Virus record (IMG/VR): IMGVR_UViG_3300023199_000127
Coordinates: 1-64,000 of that record
Origin: a virus
Direction: 5' to 3' (one strand)
Length of the DNA stretch: 64,000 bases
Below are positions 12,941 to 22,627 of the stretch, piece after piece. Within the stretch, counting starts at the first letter, position 1. Each line of letters begins with the position of its first letter. The notes beneath the pieces are model-generated. The model saw only the letters and a list, made by a program, of their open reading frames with translations. It did no database searches and had not been told where the DNA came from. A program made the position numbers and the translations under genes.

Positions 12941-15900
12941 GTGCAGGTAAGGATGATGTCTTTCTGGATCCCAATTACAACGACTTGGGACTTCCGTATA
13001 TCCCCGAGAGGGATTACCGAGGGAGAAGGTACGAACCCTTTGGCCCTCCGGACAAGGATAACAAGCGGCTCCACTTCTGCACGCAGTGCCAGCTTTACTA
13101 CAGGAAGCTGCACCAAAAAGGCATTACCACCAAGTTCTGTCAAACCGCCAACAATGGGCACTCCTTCCTACCGAATTGTGCCGGCGACGCTTCTCAGCTC
13201 GCCGACGATTTGACCATTGAAGACTTTGATGGGGACGTTGAGGAATACAACGCTGCGGTCATCAATGTGGATCCTGTGTCTTGGGCTGAAATCGAGTTTG
13301 GTTGGAAGGCTCGTTGGTACCAGAAGGAAATGCTGCGTTGTACTTCGCAGTTCAAGGCCACGCGTGCTGGCCGTCGTGTAGGCAAGACCGAGGCGATGGC
13401 AGTCAAAACTCTACACGCTGCCTGGACCAATAAGGGCTTTGAGGTCCTCATCATTGCACCCTACCAGCCGCAGGTGCAGAAGGTTTTCGAGATGATCCGA
13501 CGATTCCTGTCGGAATCCGTCTCCATGAAATCCTCTATTGATATTGATCGTGAATCACCCTTCCAGCAGATCACGCTCAACAACGGTTCTACCATCCGCG
13601 GATTCTCTTCGGGCGCCAGAACCGGTGCCAAGTCTGACAAGATTCGTGGTCAGACTGCCGACCTGATTATCCTGGACGAGGTGGATTACCTGGCGGACGA
13701 TGACATTGAGGTCATCGCCGCTATCCTGGCATCAGAGCCTGACACTAATATTATGGCATCCTCCACTCCAACTGGCATCCGCCAGAAGCTGTGGAGCTGG
13801 TGCTTTGAGGCTGGGACCCCTGTGATGACTTCGACGGGTGAGCGTCCGATTGAGTCCCTGCGGATCGGGGACGAAGTCTTAGGCTGTTCTGGTATCTCCG
13901 AGAAGGTCACGCAGGTTTTCGACCACCACTACCGTGGCCAGATGGTCGAACTGAGCTTTAAGAAGCTCAGTCGAACGCTCAAGAGCACCGCGGAACATCC
14001 TCATCTGGTCAAAAAGGGGCATTGCTCTCCGAAGTGGATCCCGGCATCTGAGGTGGTCCCTGGAGACTGGGTTGGCCTGACTCTTCCGCGCCAGACGCAC
14101 TGTAGGATTCCTCGTCCGGAATTCCAGACGGAAGAAATGGGGTTGAGCCGTTCGGAACGGCCCGACGCTATCTCGAAGATCTTGCGCGACGGTGGTCGCG
14201 GACTTGCCGACGATCGTCGTGGGCAGTCCTACGAGAAGGCCCTTCATGCTTTGGACTGGGTGGAACGGGATCGAGACAGGATCAAGCGGTTTCTTCGTAT
14301 TGTCGGCATCTTTGCCGGAGAGGGGTCCTATCTTGCCGATGGTCGCGGTCTTTCCTTGGTTTTCCGTCGTGATGAACAGATCGGGCAGGAGGTGCGACAG
14401 TTCTTCGATCTCATGTCTAATGCTGTTGGAGGTGGCAAGACGAAGATCGACACCCTGTCCAATGGCCGTGGTGAGTGGGATCAGATTACTGCCCCTGGTA
14501 GCTATCTTCCCCTGATTATGGACCATCTCGTGGGCAGGGGCTGCGCCACGAAGCGATTCCATGATTGCCTGATGACCCATGAGCTGCGCGGCTATCTTTT
14601 CGAGGGGTACATGGACGCAGATGGCCATGAGCGCAAGAATGGCTCGTTGGCACTGATTACGAAGTCTCCCGATCTTGCTGATCAGACTCTGCGTCACTAT
14701 GCCTCTTCGGATGCTGCGGTCTCCTGTAAGGAGCGGGAAGACTATTGGGAGGTCTATGTTTCTCTGAATCCCACCAACCAGGTGAAGTGGTTCGAGGGCA
14801 TGCCTTTCTACATGGTCGAGGACATCGTTTTCTCCGAGTTCGATGGCAGGGTCTATAACATCGAGACTGGATCCACGCATACGTACTCGGCCAATGGGTT
14901 TGCTACGCATAACTGTATCGACAAGACACAGCGGTTCAAGGAGTTCTGGTTCGTCTCCTCTGAGTCCCCGGCGTGGACTTCTGAGACCGAACATTTCTTC
15001 AAGTCGCAGTACTCCAGCTCTGGCTACATGCGAGAGTTCAATGCTGAGTTCGGCATGGAGGCTGTGGGTGTCTTCCGAACCGATGATATCCAGACGGCTA
15101 TCAAGAAGTTCCAGTACAAGGACTGCAAGTACCACGAAGAGTGTAAGTACGTTATGGGAGTGGACTGGAACCATCCTGTAACTGGTACTCATATCGTGGT
15201 TGTTGAAGCCCGTATGAGCGCCCAAGATGGTCTTAGGTATCGTTGTGTCCATAAGGAGATCGTTCGCAAGAATCAGTTCTCTCAGCACTTTGGTGTTGAG
15301 CGCATCATGAAGCTAATGAAGAAGTGGCATGTGGACTACTGTTATGTCGACGCCGGCTATGGTGAGGTACAGGTGGAGATGCTGCACAAGTACGACGTGG
15401 ACCACAAGTCAGAACGCACCCAGTTCCGCAAGAGGGTGAAGGCCGTGAATATGGCCCAGAACGTATTGATCAAGGACCCTGGTACGGGCATTGATATCAA
15501 GAAGCCTGCTAAGCAGTTCATGGTCTCTGTCTTCGCAAAGGACATGGAAGAGAATCGTGTGGAGCTTTCGTACGTCGAGGATACGCAGACCCGTATCCTG
15601 GAGGACGAGCTGGGTATGGCGGACATTGGTATTGTCCAGCAGATGCGCAACTTCAAGGTGGAGAAGATCAGTCCCACTGGCATCCCCAGGTATTCCGATG
15701 GATTTGAGCACACCCTAACTGCTCTCATGTTGGCACACATGGGCTTTGCGCTTGAGATGTCTGACATGCGTATGGTTCGTCGCACGTCTCGACCCGTAGC
15801 CCAGGCTGGTGGCCTGGGCGAAAAGGGTCCCTCAGACCAAGAGAGATCCCAGATTAAGCGTGATCGCATGTTTGATCGTGACAGATTGGCGCCGGCGGAT

Positions 15901-16122
15901 CGTGCTGAAAAGATGGGAGAGAACGTCCGCAGGCACGAAGATTACGAGAAGGAGAAGGAGCTCTGGGAAGCAAACAATATGGAGCCGGTAATCCATCCCG
16001 AGAGTGAAGAGGAAGAAGCTCGACAAAAGCCCAAACGTCGTCGTACCATGAAGGGCATGGGAGTCATCAAGCGCCATAAGCGTCGCCGCGGTACTAGAGG
16101 CGGTGGCAGGAGTACTTTTTAG
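12937..16122 (+). CDS. terL: Terminase large subunit interrupted by an intein, 1061 aa before splicing
   Basis: The motor that cuts and packages DNA into the prohead. A Cys-rich N-terminus (HFCTQCQLYY, about 47) precedes the ATPase: Walker A GRRVGKT (145-151), Walker B LIILDE (243-248) and the coupling motif ASSTPTG (about 276-282). The intein occupies residues 289-659. The C-terminal RNase H-like nuclease has acidic residues in GVDWN (D743), YVDAGYG (D805) and SDGFEHT (D921), then a basic tail. The spliced protein would be about 690 residues, slightly long for the family. Its GTG-started neighbour overlaps by TAGTG. It is co-transcribed with the Hint-like gene upstream and the portal downstream. 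Confidence 0.9.
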   Translation: MSAGKDDVFLDPNYNDLGLPYIPERDYRGRRYEPFGPPDKDNKRLHFCTQCQLYYRKLHQKGITTKFCQTANNGHSFLPNCAGDASQLADDLTIEDFDGDVEEYNAAVINVDPVSWAEIEFGWKARWYQKEMLRCTSQFKATRAGRRVGKTEAMAVKTLHAAWTNKGFEVLIIAPYQPQVQKVFEMIRRFLSESVSMKSSIDIDRESPFQQITLNNGSTIRGFSSGARTGAKSDKIRGQTADLIILDEVDYLADDDIEVIAAILASEPDTNIMASSTPTGIRQKLWSWCFEAGTPVMTSTGERPIESLRIGDEVLGCSGISEKVTQVFDHHYRGQMVELSFKKLSRTLKSTAEHPHLVKKGHCSPKWIPASEVVPGDWVGLTLPRQTHCRIPRPEFQTEEMGLSRSERPDAISKILRDGGRGLADDRRGQSYEKALHALDWVERDRDRIKRFLRIVGIFAGEGSYLADGRGLSLVFRRDEQIGQEVRQFFDLMSNAVGGGKTKIDTLSNGRGEWDQITAPGSYLPLIMDHLVGRGCATKRFHDCLMTHELRGYLFEGYMDADGHERKNGSLALITKSPDLADQTLRHYASSDAAVSCKEREDYWEVYVSLNPTNQVKWFEGMPFYMVEDIVFSEFDGRVYNIETGSTHTYSANGFATHNCIDKTQRFKEFWFVSSESPAWTSETEHFFKSQYSSSGYMREFNAEFGMEAVGVFRTDDIQTAIKKFQYKDCKYHEECKYVMGVDWNHPVTGTHIVVVEARMSAQDGLRYRCVHKEIVRKNQFSQHFGVERIMKLMKKWHVDYCYVDAGYGEVQVEMLHKYDVDHKSERTQFRKRVKAVNMAQNVLIKDPGTGIDIKKPAKQFMVSVFAKDMEENRVELSYVEDTQTRILEDELGMADIGIVQQMRNFKVEKISPTGIPRYSDGFEHTLTALMLAHMGFALEMSDMRMVRRTSRPVAQAGGLGEKGPSDQERSQIKRDRMFDRDRLAPADRAEKMGENVRRHEDYEKEKELWEANNMEPVIHPESEEEEARQKPKRRRTMKGMGVIKRHKRRRGTRGGGRSTF
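13801..14913 (+). other. Intein with LAGLIDADG homing endonuclease inside terL, 371 aa
   Basis: Block A begins at Cys1 (CFEAGTPVMTSTGERPIESL). Block B has TAEH at intein residues 63-66 and WIPASEVVPGDW. Two LAGLIDADG helices are IVGIFAGEGSY (167-177) and GYLFEGYMDADG (264-275). Blocks F and G are VYNIETGSTHTYSANG and FATHN, followed by Cys as the +1 residue (TGT 14914). All splicing residues look present, so it should splice and the endonuclease may be active. It sits just after the ATPase motif STPTG, a conserved site where an unspliced intein would block packaging. Confidence 0.92.
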
Positions 16123-18002
16123 TGCCGGAACCCTTCTATCGCCCTGACCAGGAGCCGCCCAAGAGGCGGCGTATTAATGAGGTATCGAGGGCTCCGCTTC
16201 CTCCGGAGCGGACGGCTCCCCCTGAGGAGACGGACGCTGACCGAGTGTTCAACAAGTTTGCCCAGGTCGCCAATAAGGCGAAGGCACTGGCAGACCAAGT
16301 TGAGCGTGAGGCCAAGAAATTCACGGTACCGGTCGCCCCTACGGCTGTCGAAGTACGAGCTGCTGTTACTAGGAAGGATCAGTTCAACTCCCAGGGCAAC
16401 ATCATCACGTTCGATCTGTACAAGGATGCTCTAGCCGTCAATGAAGCGCGTCGCAACGCGCTGGGTCTGGAGTCTCTATTCGATATGACGGGTCACGCAC
16501 TGACGGACAGTAAGATCTTTCAGGACGCCGTCGCACAGGCAGATAATCCCGAACTCGATGGTCAGCAGCTGGCTATGTTCGGTAGTCAGGTATTGATTCT
16601 CTTTGCTCTCAATCAGATTCTGGGGCCCTACAAGGCTATGGATACCCAGGAGCTGACTGCAGCCAAGCTTCCGCCCGGTACTGATATTCCCGGTATGTTG
16701 CGCCAAACCATTGTTGGCTTGGTGATGCAGCTCGTCATTGCAGGGATCCAGGACACTGCTATCGAAGGCTTCCTGAAGCAGACTAACGCTTCTGCACTCA
16801 CCGGCTTGACCTCTGAGGACATCATGGATCGTGCGAGGTCTGGTACGCACAATCTGGATGAGACTCAGGAGTTGGTGGTCAAGAAGCTTGGTGAAAGCGA
16901 TTACGAGCTGATTCTGGACTACGTCTCCAACTACATTTCGAGAGCTGCAGACCCTGGCTATGAGCACTGGTTGGCATATGCTGACGCAAGACGTATTCGC
17001 CAGACTGCTATGAGCAGCTGGCGAGGTGGCCCCCAGTACTCCATGAAGCAGGCCATGGCTCGTGCCCAGTCCTCGGGCAGCGAGGATGGGTTTGATATCG
17101 CATCTGCGGTAGATAAGAGTCTGCGTGGCGCTGTGGAGAACTCAGTCCTCACAGTGGCCCCTGAATACATGTGCTCGCTCGAGGAACAGGCTGACGGCCT
17201 GGACGAGAGCCTGGACATGATCGGACAGGTGGTGGCCACAAGGTTCACCAGAGACGCTATCTGCTGTTTTGTGCGGTACGCCGGCTCCATAGACCCCAAG
17301 ACCATTAAGGCGCTCAGAGCGGCCCTAAGGGTCCTCCTGAGCATCCAGGGCAAAATTGCCAGTCTGAGCGTCTCTGAGCTGTTTGCGAATATCGGCGATT
17401 TCATCGAAGAGGAGCTGAAGATCCAGCTCCGAGATATGGCTAACCGCTTTCTGGACAAGGCTTTCGGTCCGGTAGAGGACTTTCTCTACTCACCCGATGA
17501 TGCCGAGTGGGAGCGCCTCTTCGCCTGTCCGCTGGTCCTGGATATGGTGAATCTGCTCATCAGACTGTCTGTGGAGCTCCGGCTTAACGTCAGGGATCTG
17601 GTCGACAATTTCGTATTCGATTTCCGTCAGGGTAAGCTAAATCTCCGCGATCGGTGGACAGTGATGTACACCGGAAAGAAGTTGCGGTTGATTCTTCTGG
17701 TGTTGGATCAGGTGCTGACAGCTATCCAGCAGGGCAATTTGTGTGACGAAAGTGACTGGGAAGATGACGTAGTTGCGGTTACAGATGGCCTTCCGGACGT
17801 TCCCGCGGTAGAATTCCCCAAGAGTATGGTGGACAAGTACTTCGGGAATTCTGAGCCCATTCCCATAACTTTCAAGCAGGGAGAAGTTGAGATTCAGGAT
17901 ACAATTCCTTCGCTGAAGAACCCGAAGATCGATCTGTCTGCAGAGGAATTTACGAGCGGTGCCTGTGCGGGTGGCTTCCAGTCTGTGCTCGAAGAGCTCT
18001 AA
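16122..18002 (+). CDS. Large head-module protein of unknown function, 626 aa
   Basis: GTG start in a TAGTG overlap with terL; its TAA lies directly before the portal ATG. The N-terminal 50 residues are Pro/Arg/Glu-rich and disordered (PERTAPPEETDADRV). The rest is mainly helical and acidic, with long helices around 160-230 and 380-480 (IKALRAALRVLLSIQGKIA; FIEEELKIQLRDMANRFL). No membrane segment or enzyme motif was recognised. Its place between terminase and portal suggests a portal-associated or packaging-linked structural protein. Confidence 0.6.
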   Translation: MPEPFYRPDQEPPKRRRINEVSRAPLPPERTAPPEETDADRVFNKFAQVANKAKALADQVEREAKKFTVPVAPTAVEVRAAVTRKDQFNSQGNIITFDLYKDALAVNEARRNALGLESLFDMTGHALTDSKIFQDAVAQADNPELDGQQLAMFGSQVLILFALNQILGPYKAMDTQELTAAKLPPGTDIPGMLRQTIVGLVMQLVIAGIQDTAIEGFLKQTNASALTGLTSEDIMDRARSGTHNLDETQELVVKKLGESDYELILDYVSNYISRAADPGYEHWLAYADARRIRQTAMSSWRGGPQYSMKQAMARAQSSGSEDGFDIASAVDKSLRGAVENSVLTVAPEYMCSLEEQADGLDESLDMIGQVVATRFTRDAICCFVRYAGSIDPKTIKALRAALRVLLSIQGKIASLSVSELFANIGDFIEEELKIQLRDMANRFLDKAFGPVEDFLYSPDDAEWERLFACPLVLDMVNLLIRLSVELRLNVRDLVDNFVFDFRQGKLNLRDRWTVMYTGKKLRLILLVLDQVLTAIQQGNLCDESDWEDDVVAVTDGLPDVPAVEFPKSMVDKYFGNSEPIPITFKQGEVEIQDTIPSLKNPKIDLSAEEFTSGACAGGFQSVLEEL

Positions 18003-20279
18003 ATGGCTTGGTACAACTTTTTCTCAAAGCGCAATAAGCGCACTGCTACGCGCCGGCGTCGCAGGGCGCCTCGTACTGTCTCCTTCTCGCAGGCACAGCA
18101 GCCTGCTGTACCTTCGGAGACTACCGAGCAAGATCTACGAGCCGCCACACAGGGTGGCGAGGCTATCCGCAAGAAGACTCAGGTAGTTGCTCAGGGACTC
18201 AAGCAGCTGCGTAGGCAGCAGCCTGCAGTCCTGAACTACGAGCGCTATCGTTCCGCTCGAGGTCTCTACAATGATGTTGTGGAGTGGGTTGGTCCGCAGT
18301 ACGATCTACAGGAAATTGCCAAGGCGCTAGACACTGAATCATATTTTGCTCGATCTGTTCAGCGTCATATCGAGCTCATCTTGAAGAATGGATTTAGGCT
18401 GAAGGGCAAAGATCCCGAGCGTGTGCGCTACCTAAAGCGCCGGCTTCATGAGATTGCACTGACCGTGGATCAGACTACGGATTCCATGATCGGCGAGATC
18501 GTCTTCAATGCAGTAGCATTCCACAACTCGTTTGTGATCATCAAGCGCGATCCTCTACGCTCTAGTGGTGCGCGTACCAAGTGGAAGGGCCGGACCATGG
18601 ATCCCATGTCCGGTTGGTACTTCCCCGACCCGACCACCATGTCTGTGAAGCAGACCAAGTCTGGTCTTCCAGTGCAGTGGCGCCAGAGAGCCCATAATTC
18701 GGGCCTTCTTGGGCATACCGTAAGTCGCACTGATACAGCTTTCGAGAAGAAATTCCCTACTCGTAATGTGATCCACATCGCGCTAGATAAGCGCTCTGGG
18801 TGGACGTTCGGTACTCCGTATGTGATCCCCGTGCTGGATGATATTAGGCTCCTGCGTCGCATGGAGGAGCTGATGGATATCATTGCCCACAAGCATGCAT
18901 TCCCGCTGTTTGTGGCTACGGTAGGGACAGAGACTCTGCCGGCTGAAGATGTTGAGATCAATGGCAACATGGTCTCAGAAGTCGATCTCTTCAAGGATCA
19001 GATCGAGGACATGGAATTCGAAGGCGGTCTCGTTGTGACTGAGCGTCACACTGTCGAGATGATCGGTGCTGAGGGTAAGGCTCTAGATCTTGGTCCTTAC
19101 CTGGAGCATATCGAGAAGCGTGTTATTGGTGGCCTACGTCTTAGTGAGCTTGACCTTGGCCGTGGCGATTCAGCTAACCGTAATACCGCTCAGTCCATCA
19201 CCCAGATTCTCATCGACTCGTGCACGCGCATTCAGCGCGTGATCGAGTCGGAGATTACCTGGAAGCTCATTTTCCCTCTGCTGATGGAGGGCGGCTTCAA
19301 TGTCCGTCTCGATCGCGCAGAGGAAGACATGGTGTATCTTGACTTCCCGCCCATCGATACCGAGGAGCGCAGGAACCAGGAGAACCATGAGATGGCGCTC
19401 TACCAGGGCAGCATGATCGACGAGGATGAGGCTCGGGGTCGTAGCGGTATGGATCCGATCGAGGAATCTAACCGCGAAAAGATGTACCTCGAGCGCCAGC
19501 AGATCCCGCTCATAGAGGCCAAGGCCGATGCGGAAGTTCGCGTGGTTAAGGCCAAGGCTGCAGCTGGGGGTACCGGTGGTGGATCGAGCGGGACGTCTTC
19601 TGGGAGCTCTTCTACGCGCTCTACGTCCAATAAGAACCGTCCCACGAATCAACACGGGACATCTCCCTCTAAGCCCAAGATTGCTAGGGACCGCCTTAAG
19701 GACTCCTTCGTGGAGTCCGCAGGCGGTCGCTGGGAGGAAATGATTGACGTGGTCGTGGACGGACTGGATCGATCTTCCAAGAAGGGTGACCTGGTCGAGT
19801 ATCACGATCGTAGAATCCGCTCTGAGATTGGTAAGGCAATTGGTTCTATTGTGGTCGATGCCGAAACCAATCTAGTGCCCGTTATGCTTGAAGCATTCCG
19901 GGTTGCAGCCGGCGACGAGCATGCAATGCCGGCTAAGTCTGTTCGCCGATTCTTGGACCATCATGCCAAGTCTAGCTTGAATGACCTCAAGGATCGTGGT
20001 ATTCAAAGGGTGGACCTTCCGTCTTGGTCTGATGAAATTCCGACGCGTTTGCGAGTCCGTAGCACGCTGGAAGCGCTTCATGCCGATCTGCATATGAGAT
20101 CGCAGAAGATCGCTCACCAGGCATGGGCTTACGCATTTGCGACGGGGGCAAAGATGGCCGGGGCGGCTGGTGTTGTGAACAAGAATGAGCAGCAGGCTTT
20201 CACTTTCCCTGTCCAGCCGGAGGATCTCGTCTCTCCGACTGCTGACTCGTATCCCGAGCTCGAGGTAATGGAGGACTAG
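18003..20279 (+). CDS. Portal protein, 758 aa
   Basis: The ring at the capsid vertex through which DNA passes. Evidence is position and sequence: an Arg-rich N-terminus, a long alpha/beta body, the segment FGTPYVIPVLDDIRLLRRMEEL (about 275-296, start of the wing/stem region) and LRLSELDLGRGDSANRNTAQS (about 378-398), which is typical of portal stems and crowns. The Gly/Ser-rich linker at about 520-540 is followed by a C-terminal helical domain (about 560-730) that many portals lack; it could be a tethered accessory domain. It lies between a large head protein and the protease-scaffold gene, 1 nt before the latter's GTG. Confidence 0.8.
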   Translation: MAWYNFFSKRNKRTATRRRRRAPRTVSFSQAQQPAVPSETTEQDLRAATQGGEAIRKKTQVVAQGLKQLRRQQPAVLNYERYRSARGLYNDVVEWVGPQYDLQEIAKALDTESYFARSVQRHIELILKNGFRLKGKDPERVRYLKRRLHEIALTVDQTTDSMIGEIVFNAVAFHNSFVIIKRDPLRSSGARTKWKGRTMDPMSGWYFPDPTTMSVKQTKSGLPVQWRQRAHNSGLLGHTVSRTDTAFEKKFPTRNVIHIALDKRSGWTFGTPYVIPVLDDIRLLRRMEELMDIIAHKHAFPLFVATVGTETLPAEDVEINGNMVSEVDLFKDQIEDMEFEGGLVVTERHTVEMIGAEGKALDLGPYLEHIEKRVIGGLRLSELDLGRGDSANRNTAQSITQILIDSCTRIQRVIESEITWKLIFPLLMEGGFNVRLDRAEEDMVYLDFPPIDTEERRNQENHEMALYQGSMIDEDEARGRSGMDPIEESNREKMYLERQQIPLIEAKADAEVRVVKAKAAAGGTGGGSSGTSSGSSSTRSTSNKNRPTNQHGTSPSKPKIARDRLKDSFVESAGGRWEEMIDVVVDGLDRSSKKGDLVEYHDRRIRSEIGKAIGSIVVDAETNLVPVMLEAFRVAAGDEHAMPAKSVRRFLDHHAKSSLNDLKDRGIQRVDLPSWSDEIPTRLRVRSTLEALHADLHMRSQKIAHQAWAYAFATGAKMAGAAGVVNKNEQQAFTFPVQPEDLVSPTADSYPELEVMED

Positions 20280-20280
20280 C

Positions 20281-22563
20281 GTGCTCTTTCGAGATTTCTT
20301 CCACCTAAAGGCCGATATCCATGAGGGTAAGGCCCTTCCGTTCCTGAAGAAGGACTGCCTCAACTTCATGGCTGACCAGAAGGACAGCACGAAGCTAAGG
20401 GTGAATATCAACGCTACTCAGTCTGGCTACCTTCTGAACCGCCGGGTCTATCCCGGGAGGTTCGTGAAGGATAAGTCGGTCTGGGGTACCTGGTGTGATG
20501 AGAAGCATGGCGGTTGTGCTCCGTACAACAAGCCCATTCTCACGCACCACAATCATCATGGTGAGCCTATTGGTCGCGTAGTGGCTGCCGAGTTCGTGCA
20601 GCACTGGGATGACCAGCGCCTCCAGAAGGATTATCAGAATCCTGCCACCGGTGATGACAATGGTTCTGGTACGGTGCAGGTGGTCGGGATGATCACCGAC
20701 TCCGAAGCTATCCAGAAGATCCTTGACGGTCGATACAACACCGTGTCCACTGGGCAGAATAGCAACCATGCATACTGCTCCATTTGTGGCCAGGATTGGA
20801 AGCAGGACGGTATCTGTGAACATCGTCCTGGTAAGCACTATGAGGAGGACAGTGATGAAGATGTTGGTCGTCTGTGCTACATCATCACGGGGCCCCTCAA
20901 CTATCGCGAGCTCTCCTACGTCAATATTCCCGCGAACGTCAACGCCGTCACCGTCGGCGCCGAGCTCTCCGACGAGCTTGGGGAGTTTGCGGCAGAGCTG
21001 GGCGATGCCGAGCTCGCCCAGCAAGAGGGTGGGTTGGCGTACTCCACTGTGGATATCGACTCGTATGCAGGCATCTCCTGCATTGACTCAGAGGGCAACG
21101 AAACCGATCTGATTCGTAGCGAAGATGGTGATGAGTCGCTGCCTCGTACACGTACTCAGATCGTGATGTCCAAATTGGATTTGGACGACATGAAGCCCCC
21201 CGAGGTCGTTTTCCCGGATAGCAATGATGAGGAGCTGGACGCCGAGACTTTCGCAATCGGCAATATTACGCGCTCTCTTGCTGACCAGGATTTGCTTGGT
21301 GACAGCCCGCTAGGCGGCATGGTCACGTGGTTCAAGGCCATCACTGGTAAAAGTGGTAAGCCGGCCCATCAGCACATCCTCTACCTCGAGCTCGACGTTG
21401 AGAAGCGCCGGCTCCAGGGTGGGACTGAGTTCACCGATAAGGGTGAGCGTCACTCGCATCCTGTTGATCTCGAGCTCGATAGTCTCGATATCGATCAGTT
21501 TGATGGTGCCACCCGTGGTGCCAATATGGGCCCGGATCATACCCACAATTTCAGCTTCTCCATGCGTGACGATGCTTTGCCGCAGGTGGGGCTGGCGGAC
21601 GCCCTTAGGGCGGCCCGCCTCGTTGATCAGTACCTGAGGTCCGGAAAACTTACCCAGGATCAGTTGCTTTGCTTGGATACCATCGATGGTGACGAGCAGT
21701 ACATCGATGCCAAGCTCAGTGCTGCCCAGCGCAAGAAGCTCAAAAAGAGCACTTTCTGCGGTCCTAACCGCAGTTTCCCCGTACCTGACTGCGCCCATGC
21801 AACAGCTGCTAGACGCCTAATTGGGCGCGCTAAGCTTTCTTCCGACGCCAAGGCACGTGTCCTGGCGTGTGTTTCTCGTAGGGCCAAGTCGCTCGATTGT
21901 AAGTCCAGCGATTCGGCAGACAGCGATTCATATCGTATGCTTCAGGGAGAGAATTCCACTATGAACGACAAGACCACCTCGCCCGCAGATGAGCCCAAGG
22001 TCGATAAGACCGAGGTTGATGCCAAGGATAGCCGGAAGGATCTTGAGGCGCTGAAGCCCGAGGCCCTCCTGGACAAGGCAGTTGAGCTCATGGAGCTTGT
22101 TGACAGCCGCGGCGACCAGATCGTCGATCTCAACGACAGCAAAAAGACGCTCAAGGACGCGAATGCTGCGCTCGAGGACACCAACAAGAAGGTGACCGAC
22201 GAGAACGCAGAGCTTCGCGAGCAGCTCCACAAGGGCAAGGCCCGTGAGCTGGTGACGATGCGTCTGGTGACTGGCGACCTCGCAGCCGACGCAGACGTCG
22301 ACGCCGAGGTCGAAAAGCTCGCTGAGCGTAGCACGGAGAGCCTCGAGGACGCCATCAGCGATGCGCGTCCGCTCTTTGAGAGGGCTCTCAAGGACACGCC
22401 CCGTGACCGCAGCTCCTTTCTCAAGGACACGGTCGATGGCAAGTCTCCCGTGAACGCCAATGGCGAGCCTGTGAACAGCAAAGACAAGAACGGGCTGAAG
22501 GACGCGGCGTCCGATAAGAAGCCTGTTGAGGACCGGAAGGCCCAGGCGAAGAATAGCCTGTAA
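20281..22563 (+). CDS. Prohead protease fused to scaffold, 760 aa
   Basis: GTG start with GGAGG 7 nt upstream. N-terminal protease (about 35-230): NRRVYPGRF, a His cluster LTHHNHHGEPIG (H89-H93), RYNTVSTGQNS with candidate nucleophile S156, a CxxC...CxH metal site (CSIC at 166-169, C179, H181) and ELSYVNIPANV, the pattern of myophage prohead serine proteases. A middle domain (about 280-555) has HSHP and DHTHNF, and a Cys-containing FCGPNRSFPVPDCAHA segment known from such proteases. The last 200 residues are a charged coiled coil (scaffold) ending in Lys-rich tails. The protein should mature the capsid and remove its own scaffold. Confidence 0.75.
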   Translation: MLFRDFFHLKADIHEGKALPFLKKDCLNFMADQKDSTKLRVNINATQSGYLLNRRVYPGRFVKDKSVWGTWCDEKHGGCAPYNKPILTHHNHHGEPIGRVVAAEFVQHWDDQRLQKDYQNPATGDDNGSGTVQVVGMITDSEAIQKILDGRYNTVSTGQNSNHAYCSICGQDWKQDGICEHRPGKHYEEDSDEDVGRLCYIITGPLNYRELSYVNIPANVNAVTVGAELSDELGEFAAELGDAELAQQEGGLAYSTVDIDSYAGISCIDSEGNETDLIRSEDGDESLPRTRTQIVMSKLDLDDMKPPEVVFPDSNDEELDAETFAIGNITRSLADQDLLGDSPLGGMVTWFKAITGKSGKPAHQHILYLELDVEKRRLQGGTEFTDKGERHSHPVDLELDSLDIDQFDGATRGANMGPDHTHNFSFSMRDDALPQVGLADALRAARLVDQYLRSGKLTQDQLLCLDTIDGDEQYIDAKLSAAQRKKLKKSTFCGPNRSFPVPDCAHATAARRLIGRAKLSSDAKARVLACVSRRAKSLDCKSSDSADSDSYRMLQGENSTMNDKTTSPADEPKVDKTEVDAKDSRKDLEALKPEALLDKAVELMELVDSRGDQIVDLNDSKKTLKDANAALEDTNKKVTDENAELREQLHKGKARELVTMRLVTGDLAADADVDAEVEKLAERSTESLEDAISDARPLFERALKDTPRDRSSFLKDTVDGKSPVNANGEPVNSKDKNGLKDAASDKKPVEDRKAQAKNSL
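21961..22563 (+). CDS. Internal in-frame start: separate scaffold protein, 200 aa
   Basis: Codon 561 of the protease-scaffold gene is ATG, preceded by AGGGAGAG (21944-21951) at about 9 nt spacing. From here the product is only the acidic coiled-coil scaffold (MNDKTTSPADEPK onwards). A nested scaffold read from an internal start within a protease gene is established for lambda C/Nu3 and others. Here it is inferred from the ribosome site and domain boundary. Confidence 0.5.
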   Translation: MNDKTTSPADEPKVDKTEVDAKDSRKDLEALKPEALLDKAVELMELVDSRGDQIVDLNDSKKTLKDANAALEDTNKKVTDENAELREQLHKGKARELVTMRLVTGDLAADADVDAEVEKLAERSTESLEDAISDARPLFERALKDTPRDRSSFLKDTVDGKSPVNANGEPVNSKDKNGLKDAASDKKPVEDRKAQAKNSL

Positions 22564-22627
22564 GGATTCTTCACTGGACTCAAGTCAACTCAGCGAATAG
22601 ATTTCCTGACGAAAGGACCACTGAAAC

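Noticed and set aside
13801-14913. HNH endonuclease or group I intron in terL
   Set aside because: The frame is open throughout, with intein splicing motifs and two LAGLIDADG helices, so it is an intein and not an intron or HNH insertion.
13879-15288. Minus-strand open frame of 469 codons over terL and its intein
   Set aside because: Antisense of clear terminase and intein motifs; no ribosome site of its own.
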